This document shows, piece after piece, positions 12,201 to 22,921 of a stretch of 64,000 nucleotides of DNA; the first letter of the stretch is position 1, and every line of letters starts with the position of its first letter. A model generated the notes under the pieces. It had not been told where the DNA came from and did no database searches. It saw nothing but the letters and a program-made list of their open reading frames with translations. Location: positions 55,729,566 to 55,793,565 of the forward strand of contig OX411547.1 in assembly GCA_948146395.1 (NCBI GenBank), in the 5' to 3' direction. Made by a program: the position numbers and the translations under genes. Origin of the DNA: Fragum whitleyi (taxonomy: Eukaryota; Mollusca; Bivalvia; Cardiida; Cardiidae).

Positions 12201-15200
12201 AGTATTCCCCCCCCTCTCTCTCTGGCTTTCTGTCTCTGTCTCTCTTTCTCTCTGACTCTGTCTGTCTCTCTTTCTCTCTGTCTGTCTCTGACGGTCTGTC
12301 TGTCTGTCTCTCTCACTTTCTCTCTCTCTCCCTCTCTCTCTCATACTTATAATTGTTTTCTATGTTCTTTTCCTTGTCTGTCTTTCCTTTTTTCCTATAT
12401 TTTATATGAATAAACACATGAAATTTGAAAAATTTGTAAATATGAAAAGAAAATCCAGGATCATTTATTGATCGAATTTCTTTGTAATTTCTAACAAAAA
12501 AAAGATTTTAATGTCGTTTAAATTCGATGTGTATTCTCTAAATTCCGAAGCCTCGAGATCTGATCTTTGGACTACTGTCATCGTTTGAAACTTGGCACAC
12601 ATGTTCACTATTAAGATCATCATGTGTTATTAAGGGGAATAGAAATGGATATAACTTTTACAAACTAGTAAATTTTTAAAATATTTAATGTACTCACAAT
12701 CCGAGGTGTGCCTTCTTTGTAGGATGGTTTCTTTACTTGTATTTTTTTACACATTGCTTTCAATAAAGAAGAAGAAAAGAAAAAAAAAAACATTTTGAAA
12801 TTGACGAGTGATTGATTTTGGAATTAAATGTAATGAGAGTGTGTAGAGAGTTTTGAATGATTATCAATGATTCCGTCCAATTGGACGGAATTAGCAATAA
12901 TGTTTTACCCCCCTTTAATGAGGCATGCCTACTTTTTCTGTTTTTGTGACTTCATAGATCCAGACGCCTAAAAAGCAACATCGATCATCATAATCAGCAT
13001 GCATTAATTGTGGTGGATTTGATTAAACATGGCTCATTTTAACTGATTTCGAAGCGTTCTGAGCAATTTCGGGGCGTTTTTGAATGCTCTTAGTGAGTGT
13101 TGAACGAAGGAATGGAATGCTTAGTTTTTAGAATGATTCTGATCGGAAAGAGTGTCGATTTAATGATGTGCTTAACTGTAGAAGGTCTTGAATACTCATG
13201 TCCGGAAAAGGAACCGTTAGTCTTATCTATTCTTCAATGAACCTGTAACGCATACAGTTAACAACATAGTGAAATTGACATGGTGAATCATTTTTGAATG
13301 ATTTAGGAATGAAATTGAATGAGTGTGTGGAGCGAGCTTTGAATGAATTTAATGGGAGGTGATCAAATGTCGCAAATTTAGTTCAGGATGAACAAAATTA
13401 GCGATATTGATGACCCCTGTTTAATAAAATATGCAAATAGGTTCTTAAGATAGCTTCAAATTTCTTCAAAAACCTAATAGACGCTTAAATTTGAATTATG
13501 TCGGTGATATTGCGATTTTTTTTATTTTGAAATATTTTTTTGATTCTATATTTCCATGGGTTTGAGCATTTTTGATGATTTGAGTGAGTGTTTCGAATAA
13601 ATGAATAGAGCGCTGAGGGGTGATATTGAATGGTTTTGATCGAGATGAACGTCAATTTCACGATGTAACTAACTGTACTCATTATGCAAGAGTCATGATA
13701 AATTAAACTGTAGTTTACCAAATAGATCCGATTGTTCATCCATGATAAAACGTGTATCATCAAGTGTTTACGTGTTCATGACAAAACAAAAAGTATCGTT
13801 TAAACTTAATACAGTCAAACCTGTCTTAAGCAAGCACCCAAGGGACATTCAAAAAGTGCTGGCTTAAGACAGGTGCTTGCTTAATACAGGTCAATTTCAG
13901 TGCAATTTGTTCATTTGGGAACACAGTGGTCGCTTGCTTAATACAGATTGCTTGCTGAATACAGGTGGCCACTAAGACAGGTTTGACTGTATTTGTAAGT
14001 GTTTCATGAAATATACCTTTTGGTTAATCGAATATGATTAATTTCAAATCGTTGCGTTTCTTCTTTGCACCAGTGTATATTAGATCACAAAAAAACCAAA
14101 TGCAAACAAACAAACGAACGAACGAACGAACGAACGAACGAACGAACGAACGAACGAACGAACGAACATACATACATACATACATACATACATACATACA
14201 TACATACATACATACATACATACATACATACATACATACATACATACATACATACATACATACATACATACATACATACATACATACATACATACATACA
14301 TACATACATACATACATACATACATACATACAAACAAACAAACAAACAAATAATTATTAAACAATAATTATTAACCTCTTTTCTTTAGCTTCATATTTCT
14401 GGGTTCAAGCACATCGATGCGCTAGATCCAATTAAAGACATGTTAGACAAGGCCAGACAGAAAGGCATTTATGAGAACTATTATGAAGAGTTTCTGTCAG
14501 AGGACGAACCGACAACTATACCTTCAGGTTTGTATTTACCAACGGGGCCATAACAAGATCAAACTTAGTGAAAATAATAAATGATGCAATTCTAGTTGGC
14601 TTCTAAATGGTTTCATTACCACATGAAAATAATTTTGAGTACACAGCTTTTTTGTAAGCCTCCGCGAAAAGAGGTCCAATTAAGGTAAAGGACCCGTAAT
14701 AAATCAGAAACGTTTCGGAAGTAATGAAATGTAAAAGTGTTTACCAAGGTTTCCTAATGATTCTCATTAGGAAACCTTGGTTAACATTGTGAAAGGTCAT
14801 GTGGTCCAAAATGTTGCGGAACTATTACGGGTCCACTACCTTAAAAGAACTATCTTTATTATGGATAAATCTTTACGTTTGTGCTCGATGATATTCAATT
14901 ATAAGATATGAAGAGGGGAAGAGAGAATTATGTCAGAGTTTATTTCATGGAGGTATAAAACTAAAAACCTAATCACACTCATATATGAATCCGCTTCGCG
15001 TATTCATATAGTGTGATTTGGTTTTAAGTTTCATACCTCAATGAACTCTACACTTTCTTCAACTCTTAAATAAATTATGAAATGGAATAATGACGAGGCT
15101 TATTCAACAAGTTACATATTAAACGATAAATAGTTATAGATTTATCAAAATCCTCATAGAGAATCAGAATCATTCTGTCGATTAAAGAATAGGTTGTTGT

Positions 15201-17132
15201 AGGCTTACTCAAGGCCATTGTAGCGAGTTACTCGCCTCCAATTTATTTATCATCTTTGTATGCTGATAAGCTTCTATATGTTTTTTTGAAATAATAATAA
15301 TAATAATAAGGTATTTTACTTTAAATTCAATTAAAATTTTGTTATATGCTTTCTGTATTTCTAGGGCCGAATGTTATTTCAAATCTGTAAGTTTGTATAG
15401 CCTAACTGTCCTATGTTGTGTATTTATAAGCTAATGACATTAACAATTTGTTCCTGAAAAAAGTAAATGAATGTGACCTATCAAGTATACAAAGCATCTG
15501 CTGGACGACTGTTTCCTGGGCCCGAGGTTATAAAACTTTTCTCAGGCTCAATTCAAAATTTTCTCAAATTCCAAGTTGAGAATAAAACCGTAATTCTGTT
15601 TATTACTCATTTTAATGTGTTAACATAAAAGATGATATTAATAAGTTGTTATACATAACAACTTATCAATATTATCTTTTATTTTCATACATTATATTTA
15701 TTTTTTCTTTAAAAAAAAGCCTGAGCCTGAGAAAAGTTTTATAACCTTGGACCCTAAACCCAAGTTGATTAAGTATTGATTAAATATTGTTTTTAATAAC
15801 TATAGCAGGTTGACCTCTACTAATTAAGAAAGGTATGTTTCACTTAGATCCATAATACTTCCTTTTCCAGTGACTTATCAAAAATGATATTTGCACGACT
15901 GCATCATCAGTGATGGTGTGTTTTTTAGACCATCATATCATAATACTTGTTTTTGTTACAATAAACCTGTGAAAATAGTAGAAATGCATCTTCATGAGCT
16001 ATTTAAGCTTCAAAATCCAATTTGTCTCCTGGTAGTGGAAAAAGTTTTGCAAAAAATACTTGGCTTGTGAAAATAAGTTAGATTCTTTTCAGGTTCCTAC
16101 GACTGCATCACTGGGGCAGGGTGTTTTGCAGAAAATCACATACCCTGGGGCTGTTTGTTTGAGCTCTTACGGATCGTCAAGTCAGGTAGAGTCTCGATAG
16201 TCACTGGATTTTAGCTTGAAAGTGGGGTGTTCCATTTTTTGTCGAAAGTACAAGAATAACAAAACAACAAAAGCAATGACATCACGCATTCTTTCATCCT
16301 TTCTTACATCCTTTAATGCAAACTAAGGCAATCTTTTGTCGTTCACCTAATGGGAAAAAACCATTCTTACACGTTTTACAAACAAGTATTTTCTTTTTCT
16401 TTAATGCTTTTCGGTGGTTTATCGAGAAATAACGGTAGATTATCACTTGAAAAACTCACCGCAAAAGCACTGAAATTATCAAAAACTTATACCCTGCTTG
16501 CGTGCATTTCATGCAATCTGGCGTCATCTATGCGGGCGAAATATGTGACGTCACAATGAACGCTGCATAGCAATCACGTGCAAAATGACGCGCTTTATGA
16601 AAATATATCCTAGAAATTTCACATTTTGTCTCATTTTTGCATTAAAGAAATAGAATAATCGTTTGTTTTCGAATAAGATCGATTAATATTTCATTTCGTG
16701 AAAAACAAAAGCTATATTTTCAACTCGTGGCTCTGCCACTGGTTAAAATATAGCTTTTGTTGTTCACACTATGAAATATAAATCGATCTTACACTGAAAC
16801 AAACGATTATCCTCTATATCTAGTACAGTATTTGAATGAAATATGAAATACGATGTCTGGTTGACCCTCACAAAATACAATCTCTTTTTCGAATATTCAT
16901 TTTACCAAGTTTCTATACGGTTCTTTTTCGCTCATCGCGTCCATTTTTCTTCTTTTCAGGCGGACTCATTGTGATTGGAACAAAGGAGCCCGATACTGAT
17001 TATTTAGTGCAGGCCGATAAGTTTGTGGACCAGCTGGCTCAACAGGGGAAACTAGCCCATGTAGAGAGGTTCGAACCAAAGACATATCGTAAAGGAAAGC
17101 GTGGACTGACTTACGTTCTCACAGCGCCTTGA
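6269..17132 (+). CDS. METTL27: METTL27-like (WBSCR27-like) methyltransferase, copy A, complete, 5 exons
   Basis: Exons 6269-6400, 11825-11956, 14389-14527, 16093-16185 and 16960-17132 join in frame (introns in phase 0, 0, 1, 1) into 222 aa. All four introns are GT-AG. Exon 2 ends with the SAM-binding motif I, ILDVGAGTG, at residues about 75-83. Exon 3 carries the acidic loop HIDALDPIKDMLDKA. Exon 4 holds DCITGAGCFAENHIPWG, and exon 5 the GGLIVIGT strand typical of class I Rossmann methyltransferases. Length and motif order match vertebrate METTL27 (about 245 aa), whose substrate is not established. It is probably a soluble SAM-dependent enzyme. An in-frame ATG at 6278 is an alternative start. 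Intron 1 is full of inverted repeats and MITEs, and intron 2 contains a CT-rich tract and a compound microsatellite. No AATAAA is visible close to the stop. Exon structure is seen directly; the family name comes from remembered similarity. Confidence 0.88.
6451..6611. mobile_element. Foldback MITE family P1, copy 1
   Basis: About 160 bp. Ends TTAAGGTAGTKGACCCGTAA and its inverse; centre GTTTCCTAATGA / TCATTAGGAAAC. It lies 50 bp after METTL27-A exon 1. TA-rich flanks suggest a TA or TTAA target. Confidence 0.75.
6625..6800 (-). mobile_element. tRNA-derived SINE, family 3
   Basis: Minus strand: GTGATAGCGCCGTTGGTTCG, then B box GTGTTCGATCCCCGGCGG, then a 100 bp body. METTL27-A intron 1. Confidence 0.55.
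6844..7116 (+). other. Open segment of unknown origin running into the right arm of the large inverted repeat
   Basis: A 90-codon open stretch (includes SIVNALQELSKNDRLLGNQ) starts just after an A-rich run and ends inside the inverted-repeat arm that begins near 7090. The composition is protein-like, but I see no family, and no homologous open stretch in the left arm. It may be the remains of an element-encoded protein, or chance. Confidence 0.2.
7090..7862 (-). repeat. Right arm of the large inverted repeat, inner part
   Basis: Inverse copy of 3740-4522. The coordinate sum is constant at about 11,615, so there are only small indels. The arm is broken at about 7862 by a 1.9 kb insertion. Confidence 0.85.
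7863..9779. mobile_element. 1.9 kb insertion in the right arm, carrying a foldback element and a terminal hairpin
   Basis: This segment has no partner in the left arm, so it entered after the inverted repeat formed, or was lost from the left arm. It holds a foldback (8535-9530) and ends with a near-perfect hairpin at 9664-9771 (GTTAAACGCTAATAATTG with inverse CAATTATTAGCGTTTAAC). Confidence 0.65.
8535..9530. mobile_element. Foldback element with about 300 bp inverted arms
   Basis: The left arm 8535-8838 and right arm 9225-9530 are inverse copies. Examples: GTAGTGCTACAACC versus GGATTGTAGCACTACC, GGTCATTTTGTACAGAAC versus inverse, and TAAAGTGTTTGAGACCCA versus inverse. The 390 bp spacer is AT-rich with no gene. 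Confidence 0.8.
9780..10300 (-). repeat. Right arm of the large inverted repeat, outer part
   Basis: Inverse copy of 3190-3735, continuing the arm after the insertion. Homology fades beyond CGGTATAAATCTCCGATTT near 10300. Confidence 0.8.
10465..10601. repeat. Hairpin MITE CTGCCCTG, copy 1
   Basis: CTGCCCTGCGTTCAGGATGA with inverse TCATCCTGAACTTAGGGCAG; second stem ATTATACCCCGCTTT / AAGTGGGGTATAAT. Copy 2 is at 43492-43624. Confidence 0.7.
10707..11135. mobile_element. TIR element family P2, copy 2
   Basis: Ends GTTAAGAACATCGTAAAATT and GTCAATTCCATGCTATTAAC. A central palindrome CATCGGTAATTTCGTC / GACGAAATTACCGATG lies at 10816-10854. Confidence 0.65.
11315..11742. mobile_element. TIR element family P2, copy 3
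   Basis: Ends ACAGTTAACAACATCGTG and CAATTTAACGATGTTGTTAA. It sits about 80 bp before METTL27-A exon 2. Confidence 0.7.
11957..12345 (+). repeat. CT-rich tract at the start of METTL27-A intron 2
   Basis: CTCT/TGTC microsatellite. It includes non-simple blocks TTTTTTCAACTTTGTATCTG and GTGGGTTGATAACTGATGTC that recur in intron 2 of copy B, so this part of the intron predates the duplication. Confidence 0.85.
12785..13185. mobile_element. TIR element family P2, copy 4
   Basis: TTGAAATTGACGAGTGATTG at the left and TCGATTTAATGATGTGCTTA at the right, with a palindromic GTCCAATTGGAC centre at 12875-12886. Confidence 0.6.
13257..13677. mobile_element. TIR element family P2, copy 5, with TA flanks
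   Basis: Ends CAGTTAACAACATAGTG and CACGATGTAACTAACTG, with TA on both sides, fitting a Tc1/mariner-type MITE about 420 bp long. Confidence 0.65.
13812..13989. mobile_element. pogo/Tc1-type MITE, 178 bp, with TA target duplication
   Basis: Perfect TIR CAGTCAAACCTGTCTTA at both ends, TA flanks at 13810-13811 and 13990-13991. The interior repeats TGCTTGCTTAATACAG three times. Confidence 0.8.
14104..14350. repeat. Compound tetranucleotide microsatellite
   Basis: About 14 units of AACG, then about 41 units of ATAC (14167-14331), then about 5 units of AAAC. It ends 38 bp before METTL27-A exon 3. Tetranucleotide periodicity leaves long false reading frames open on both strands. Confidence 0.97.
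14681..14844. mobile_element. Foldback MITE family P1, copy 2
   Basis: Full-length copy in METTL27-A intron 3. The central palindrome ACCAAGGTTTCCTAATGA has an inverse partner directly after it. Confidence 0.75.
14936..15049. repeat. Foldback repeat GAGGTATAAAAC, copy 1
   Basis: TTTCATGGAGGTATAAAACT ... ATCACACT with inverse AGTGTGATTTGGTTTTAAG ... CCTCAATGAA; loop contains CGCTTCGCG. A decayed copy is at 46833-46958. Confidence 0.65.
15518..15754. mobile_element. Palindromic MITE family Z, copy 1
   Basis: About 33 bp TIR (GGGYCCRAGGTTATAAAAC, then TTTTCTCAGGCTCA). The centre TAAGTTGTTATACATAACAA is palindromic. METTL27-A intron 3. Confidence 0.75.
16402..16812. mobile_element. CRE-bearing repeat family X, copy 1
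   Basis: Matches 40088-40502 in inverse orientation. It contains TGACGTCA (16546), CAATCACGTGCAAAATGACG, and a hairpin AAAGCTATATTTTCA / TAAAATATAGCTTTT with GTTCAC arms. METTL27-A intron 4. Confidence 0.75.
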
Positions 17133-17289
17133 AACTTAATGTACTGTGATTTATATGAATTGTTAGACTAAAAGAGACTGTTTGGCATTTCCCTATACAT
17201 CTATATATGGTCCATCAGATGAAAAGATATGTATTATATAACAAATACGGGGGGGGGCTGTCCTGAAAGTCTCGATACTATATTGCCAA

Positions 17290-17620
17290 AACGAAAGACA
17301 AAGAGGAATTCGAGACTTTGCATGTGTCAAAAATAGCATTTTCAGCTCGGCTGTTTTCGGAGAAAACCCGAGGTATTGCTATAGCCTTGGTGTCGTCGTC
17401 GTCGTCGTTATCGTCGTCATGGTTGTGCGAAAACTGGCATTTTGTTTCATCTCTCGTTCTTCTTAAGGCATTCACTTAAAACTTTGCACACATGTTCGAT
17501 ATCAAAAGCACAACCTTTATCATCAAAATGGATAACTCTAGATAAATTTTGTGGGATTTTTCAATTTTGATTTTTTTATCCATTATCTAGCATTCAATAG
17601 CCGAGCGTAATCTCCCTTAG
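17290..17620. repeat. Dispersed bivalve-type repeat with (GTC)n
   Basis: GAGAAAACCCGAGGTATTGC, GTCGTCGTCGTCGTC, TGCGAAAAC, AGGCATTCACTTAAAACTTT, ACACATGTTC. A related copy is at 41290-41500 (TCGTCATGCGAAAAC, TTTGGCACACATGTTCACC). Confidence 0.55.
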
Positions 17621-17732
17621 GTTAGGGGGTGTTTTTGTTTCAATCAAATCGCGATAATTCCTGACTTTTCTCACTAGAAATACCACAAAATATATTCCGA
17701 GCATTGAGCTGATTATCCCACACAGGTTTACA

Positions 17733-18178
17733 ATGCATAAGCCAATTGGGAGACAAGTGCCGAAAATGATAAGTGCCGACGTCGTGGATGAAATGACCTC
17801 ACCGAAATTTACTTCCGGAGGTAAAAGTAGTGCAATATTGAAACGTTATTTTTTTGTGTAAACTAGTAATCTGTGTGCTCATTTTTTTCACCTATTTTTG
17901 CACCTCTTCTTTGCTTTTAAGCTTGATTTTACCTCTTCTGTTTACGATTTCCTTTTCGGAAGGACGGATAAAGGATGGGGGTCGTTCCCAAAGTAAATGT
18001 CCTCGTCAAAGATGGAAAAAAGACGGCGCCTCTACTTAAGCTTGATAAGCCCGAAAGATGGAGGGATTTTACCCAGAATCTTTTTCCACTTAAACATAGA
18101 AAATTGAATCAAGATGAAGGGCCAAATAAGGTCAAACATCACTGTGGAACCACAGCATCCGGAAAGAGTACAATTTAA
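17733..18178 (+). CDS. Possible small gene or gene fragment, two candidate exons
   Basis: An open segment 17733-17820 (starts MHKPIGRQVPKMISADVV, ends at a good GTAAAA donor, phase 1) is followed by an open segment up to a stop at 18178 that includes KDGKKTAPLLKLDKPERWRD. An AG at 17992-17993 joins them in frame (90 aa), but it lacks a good pyrimidine tract. An alternative acceptor at 17962 leads to a stop after about 25 codons. I do not recognise the protein. The position between the two METTL27-like copies, and the basic, repeat-free composition, are why it is listed. It could also be one internal plus one terminal exon of a larger gene, or chance. Confidence 0.25.
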
Positions 18179-18894
18179 TATAGAACAAGACGGCCCAAAA
18201 TCCGATGGGGTCTGACCGGATAAACCCAGTATCTCATGTATCTAAGGATTGTATTAATAATTACATTTGTTTGTTTGAACGCCACTATTGAAAGTTTTCA
18301 GTCAAAACCCGGAGGTTGTGGCACCTAGCATATAGGGCATGGAAACGTTAATTCATTATCAGTAAATTTATCTATGGTCGTGTCGAAGATGGTGTATTGT
18401 TGGTCGGTATATTCTTTGTTCGGTCTTACGTTTCACTAAGTGGCGGCGTAGGAATCTTCTGCTTGTCTTTTCTATCTCTTTATATGCATTGCACGTGTAA
18501 TGCTTAATTGATTCCATTAAGAATTAAGACCATAATTGATACTTGACGATAGACCTGTTAAAAACATTTTAAAAATATGAACAAATGAAAAAATAATAAT
18601 CAAACAAATCAATTAGAAACGACCGTGCTCTGAATCGAGTATGTTATGAGGATAATGGTTGTTTAACCTCAACTAGACTGAGCAATGGTTGAATAATGTC
18701 ATCAAGATTTCTTATCCCCAAAGCTTGACCTTGCACAAAAAGAGTTTCAATAGACTTAATGCTCAAAATTGACGCTAACAGAGGTCAAAACCAGGCTCGA
18801 GAGACCTAAACTACATGTTTTCACAGGGTTAGATAGTATATACCATATCCGAATTCACTTTGCAATATAACTATGAATGAAATAATTTTATTCT

Positions 18895-19020
18895 GTGTCC
18901 ATGAATAAAGTCTGATGAAAAAGGGGGGGGGGGTTAAATGCAAAAATCCGAGGGCGGAGTCCGAGGGTTTTATCTTGCATATAACTCCTCCCCCTAGCCA
19001 TCAAACTTTTTCATGGACAC
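18895..19020. repeat. Foldback repeat with G-run
   Basis: GTGTCCATGAATAAAGTCTG and a ten-G run at the left, CTCCCCCTAG and TCAAACTTTTTCATGGACAC at the right. The centre has an inner stem around CCGAGGGCGGAGTCCGAGGG. Confidence 0.65.
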
Positions 19021-19270
19021 TTCAACGCGAAGAATAAATTATATCAAATATAACATGATCAAACTTCTTAAAAAGTTTTATTACTTCTTTCTTGATGTTA
19101 AAAAGTGTTTTAACCTTTCCTGTTTGTATAATTAATGATCAAGTGATGATATTGGCCGTGGGAGAATTTCACTGAAAGCGACGCTCGTCAATTATGGCGT
19201 TGGAAGCATTAACGTTCCCGTTAACGGTGATTTTGAGTATAATAAATGGGCGTAGCTACCTGTGTACATA

Positions 19271-19347
19271 GAAGAACACCATTCGGAACACCACTCGGCC
19301 AATCTCACGGTCTGTTGCAGTTTACGGAAATGGCCGAGTGATGTTCC
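19271..19347. repeat. Compact copy of the CGGAACACC palindrome
   Basis: ATTCGGAACACCACTCGGCC then, after about 30 bp, GGCCGAGTGATGTTCCG. It is the apparent empty form of 5390-5880. Confidence 0.7.
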
Positions 19348-19550
19348 GTATGAGAAGAACACATAACATATGAATTTTATTGCGAATTAAGTTCTATGTA
19401 TTTTTTTCTTATTTCATATATGCGTTATACGCCATCGTGTAATAATGTATTTTATTATTGCGACAAAAGCTTTTATCGCTTTTGACAAGAATTGCTCTCA
19501 AACACTTGAACTTCAGATGTTTCCATGAGCCTGAGAAAAAACAAGTACCT

Positions 19551-19675
19551 TACGATGGTGGACCCGTAAAAGTTCTAAAACGTGTCGGTAGTCATGAACT
19601 TTTACAGTGTTAAACGAGGTTTCCTCGTGATTTCATTATGAAACATAGGCTAATATTGTGAAAGATCATAAGTCT
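19551..19675. mobile_element. Foldback MITE family P1, copy 3 (3' truncated)
   Basis: GGTGGACCCGTAAAAGTTCT through GAAAGATCATAAG; the right terminus is missing. Confidence 0.6.
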
Positions 19676-19734
19676 TTTTTTAAAACCGTGAATTTACTTT
19701 TCTAATGAAAATAGGAATTTTATTCCATACTGGC

Positions 19735-21000
19735 ATAAGAAAATGCCTTTTTATACGGCCGAAGGGTCGTATTATGTTATGGCCCTGGTCGTCCGTCCGT
19801 CTGTCCGCCGGTCTGTCTCTCTGCCTGTCTGTCCGTCCGTTAGGAATTTTTAGTGTGCGCAACTCCTCCTAAACTATCAATGGGAATGAGCTGAAACTTG
19901 GCACAATTACTCTCTATCATGTCCAGTTGTGCATAGGACATTTTGAATTCAAATCGCTCCAGTAATTCCTGAGATATCTTGAATTATCTGCCCTTTATTT
20001 CAACGATAACCCCTATTTTTTGTGTGCACAACTCCTCCTTAACTACCAATGGGAATGAGCTGAAACTAGACACAATTACTCCCTATGATGTCTATTTTGC
20101 ATAAGACCTTTGAAATTCAAATCACTCCAGTCATTCCTGAGAAATCTTGAATTATCTGCCATTGAATTTAACGAAAATCCCTATTTTTTGTGAGCACAAC
20201 TCCTCCAAAAAACAATTGCACTGAGCGGAAACTAGACACAATTACTCCCTATGATGTCTAGTTGTGCATAAGACCTTTGAAACTCAAATCGCTCCAGTCA
20301 TTCCTGAGAAATCTTGAATTATCTGCCCTTGAATATAACATAAATCACTGTTTTTTTGTGTGCAACTCCTCCTTAACTACCAATGGGAATGAGCTGAAAC
20401 TACACACAATTACTCTCTATGATGTCTAGTTGTGCATAAGACTTTTCAATTCAAAATGCTCCAGTCATTCTTGAGTTATCATGAATTATCTGCCCTTGAG
20501 TTGAATGAAAAACAAAATTTCTTGTCAGCTCACTTTCTCCTACATTTTGAATGGGAATGAAAGGAAACTTGCCACAATGACTCTGAAGGTTGTCTATTTG
20601 TTCTAAGGACTTAATATTTTTCACATGTAAAGTAGTTCCTGACTTATCTGCCCTTTACTTCACAAAATAGTTTAAAATTACAGATTAATTGTGTGTGTGC
20701 ACAACTCCTACAAATTTGTTTGGATTGAAACGAATCTTGCCACAATGTAACCCCGATGTTTGGTTTAACTTAAAACTTCAGAAATTCAAAAAGTTTGGGT
20801 CTTTCTTGTATTATCTGCCCTTGAATTGTTTGAAATTCACTATATTTCTTTTGTGAGCAACTCGTCACACTTTCAATTGGAATGAACTGAAACTTGCAAA
20901 ATGACTGTTTGGCGTATAGTTGTGCATAAAACCATTTTCAATTTACACTCAAAGGGTCATACTATGTTATGGTCCCAGTCGTCTGTCTGTCTGTCTGCGA
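19735..21000. repeat. Tandem-repeat element, about 165 bp units
   Basis: Roughly seven units. Each starts near TGTGCACAACTCCTCC and runs through TGGGAATGAGCTGAAAC, GATGTCTAGTTGTGCATAAG and GAATTATCTGCCCTTGA. The array is bounded on both sides by direct copies of AAGGGTCRTAYTATGTTATGG followed by GTCCGTCTGTC-type runs (19763-19838 and 20952-20998). Confidence 0.75.
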
Positions 21001-21310
21001 TTTTACTAGCTATCATTCAAGCTCGCGTTACTGACAAACCAAGGTTACTGACAAGCCCCATCGGGCGTATATGCGCCGCTCTGCGAAGCTCTTGTCTTAT
21101 AGGATGCCTGACACGCTGTGTTGGTAATCTCATGATGGGTTTCAGACCTTAGATTATAGGTAAATTTACTTGCGAACGAAATGATGTCTGTAATATATTA
21201 ACCCTTTCCTGTTTTACAAAATTTTTGACCTGTCCAAATTCAAAGCTTTTGCAGACGAAAATTAAAAGTGGATTTAATTTGAAAAATAACCATTCAGGAG
21301 GGTAGAAAAA

Positions 21311-21366
21311 AGTGTGGAGAAAGTAGAAATTGCTTGTCAGAAGCAATTTCTTCTTTTTTTCACAAT
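21311..21366. repeat. Hairpin AGAAATTGCTTG, copy 1
   Basis: GTAGAAATTGCTT and AAGCAATTTCTTC arms with outer GTGTGG/CACAA. Copy 2 is 52499-52552; a half copy is at 43688-43715. Confidence 0.6.
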
Positions 21367-21559
21367 GTTTTCTCAATCATAAAATCACAGGCACTCAAAA
21401 AGCAGGGATTAAACAGCAAAGGGCTAAGGCATTCGATTATTCATATTTGAATATTAGTAACGCAGTGAGACAACTGCACCTGTTATCAAAACTCAACGAT
21501 TTTAATTTGGTAAAAAGGATATTCGAAGGCGTTTTCAATGATGCTCCGAGTATATAGTA

Positions 21560-22500
21560 CGACCATCCCTTTTCTGAAGCATGTTTACTTTTGACGAATT
21601 CCGTTTATCAAGCCTTTGGAAAACGTTTTTTAGGTAGGGCATGTGATAGGCGACTAACCTCGTAAGTGACCATTTCTTTTTGTTTTTGTTTTGAGTGTTC
21701 GTTCAACAAATTATTTCCTGTATACTTGATTGACATATGACCGATCTGACAGTATTTCAAGATATACTACTCCACTTTTGCTAGGGATCGTAACTGGAAG
21801 AATATATTTTGTTCCCATGGAATGATATCTAAACGACTTTAAACAATTGTTTTACATATTCTAACAATTTGGTAGCTCGGCTTTTTCTGGCTAAAATATT
21901 AACCTTAACGTCGTTAGTTAGGGTGTGTTCATTGACGTTGACGTAAGCATATAATAAACCTTAACCTTGGTCATATTTTGTTGATATTGAATATATCTTT
22001 TTGAAACTTGTAAAAAATGTTGGTCGCCACAAGAGCTATTCAGACTTTAAAGGGGGTAACTCTGGAATGAATTTTGTAAGAATGTTTTTCTCTTTTTTTG
22101 ACATTTTTTGCATTATCCAGCACTTTCTTTGCTCGTGCAGACGTTTGTTGACAGCGCACGTGGTGTTTTTTTGAAATTAAAGTGATGTTCTCCACAAGAA
22201 ATAGAATAGAAACATGTATAACTTATTTTTTTAAAATAATGTTTGTCAAGGAAAAAGCATGGATATTCATTTTGATCCCAATGACAACACAATGTTGAGA
22301 ATAATATTTTGATAGTTTTGCAAATTCAACCAAATACGAAAAAATACCAACTTTTTAGAAATTAATGAGGAATGGCTTTGAAGTGATGAATTATTTTTGA
22401 ATAATTTTAAGTTAAATTAATAGGTAGGATGGGAAAAATAATAGGAAGGAAGTTATCATAATCCAGTAACTATTCTTTAATTAGTTTTGCGTGTCTTCTC
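21560..22500. other. No gene seen between the two METTL27-like copies
   Basis: AT-rich with no long frame, hairpin or recognisable repeat. Likely the 5' flank of copy B plus intergenic DNA. Confidence 0.4.
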
Positions 22501-22589
22501 AGATCAATCAGGACTCTATGTGCAGTATGATCTTAGTCTTTACCACCTGTTTCTTTTCTTTTGAAACCAGAAAAGTTCAAATGCTATAT

Positions 22590-22655
22590 TTTGAAAAAAA
22601 AAAAAAAAAAAAAAAAACAAAAAAAAAAAAACAAAAATAAAAAAAAAAAAAAACG
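22590..22655 (+). repeat. A-rich run
   Basis: Runs of A broken by single C or T, 270 bp upstream of METTL27-B exon 1. Other long A runs are at 25361-25393 and 55437-55470. Confidence 0.9.
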
Positions 22656-22921
22656 AAATGAGACTGAATCACAAATTGTGAATCTAGTACAGTTCTTTCA
22701 GCCCTTTGATTTTACTTCAACTTTCCACGTTTATTTACTCAGTGTGACAAGGGCTAAAGCTACAATATCGTTTGTAATCTAGATGATGACCTCATGTTGA
22801 ACTTGACAAGTTACAATAATTTCGGGCCTTTCACTTTACACATGACTCGTCAACCATGCCCATTTGCTTCTTTTTTTCGATGTAAATGAAAATTTATTAC
22901 ACGCTTGTGTAAAGGTTAAAT

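Noticed and set aside
11952..12201. Serine/leucine-rich and RE-rich frames near exon 2 of METTL27-A (similar at 24502-24831)
   Set aside because: CT-rich intronic simple repeat, lying after the splice donor of exon 2.
14024..14367. Long open frames on both strands reading MYVC or THIH/ERTN repeats
   Set aside because: They are translations of the tetranucleotide microsatellite; a 4 bp unit keeps all frames open.
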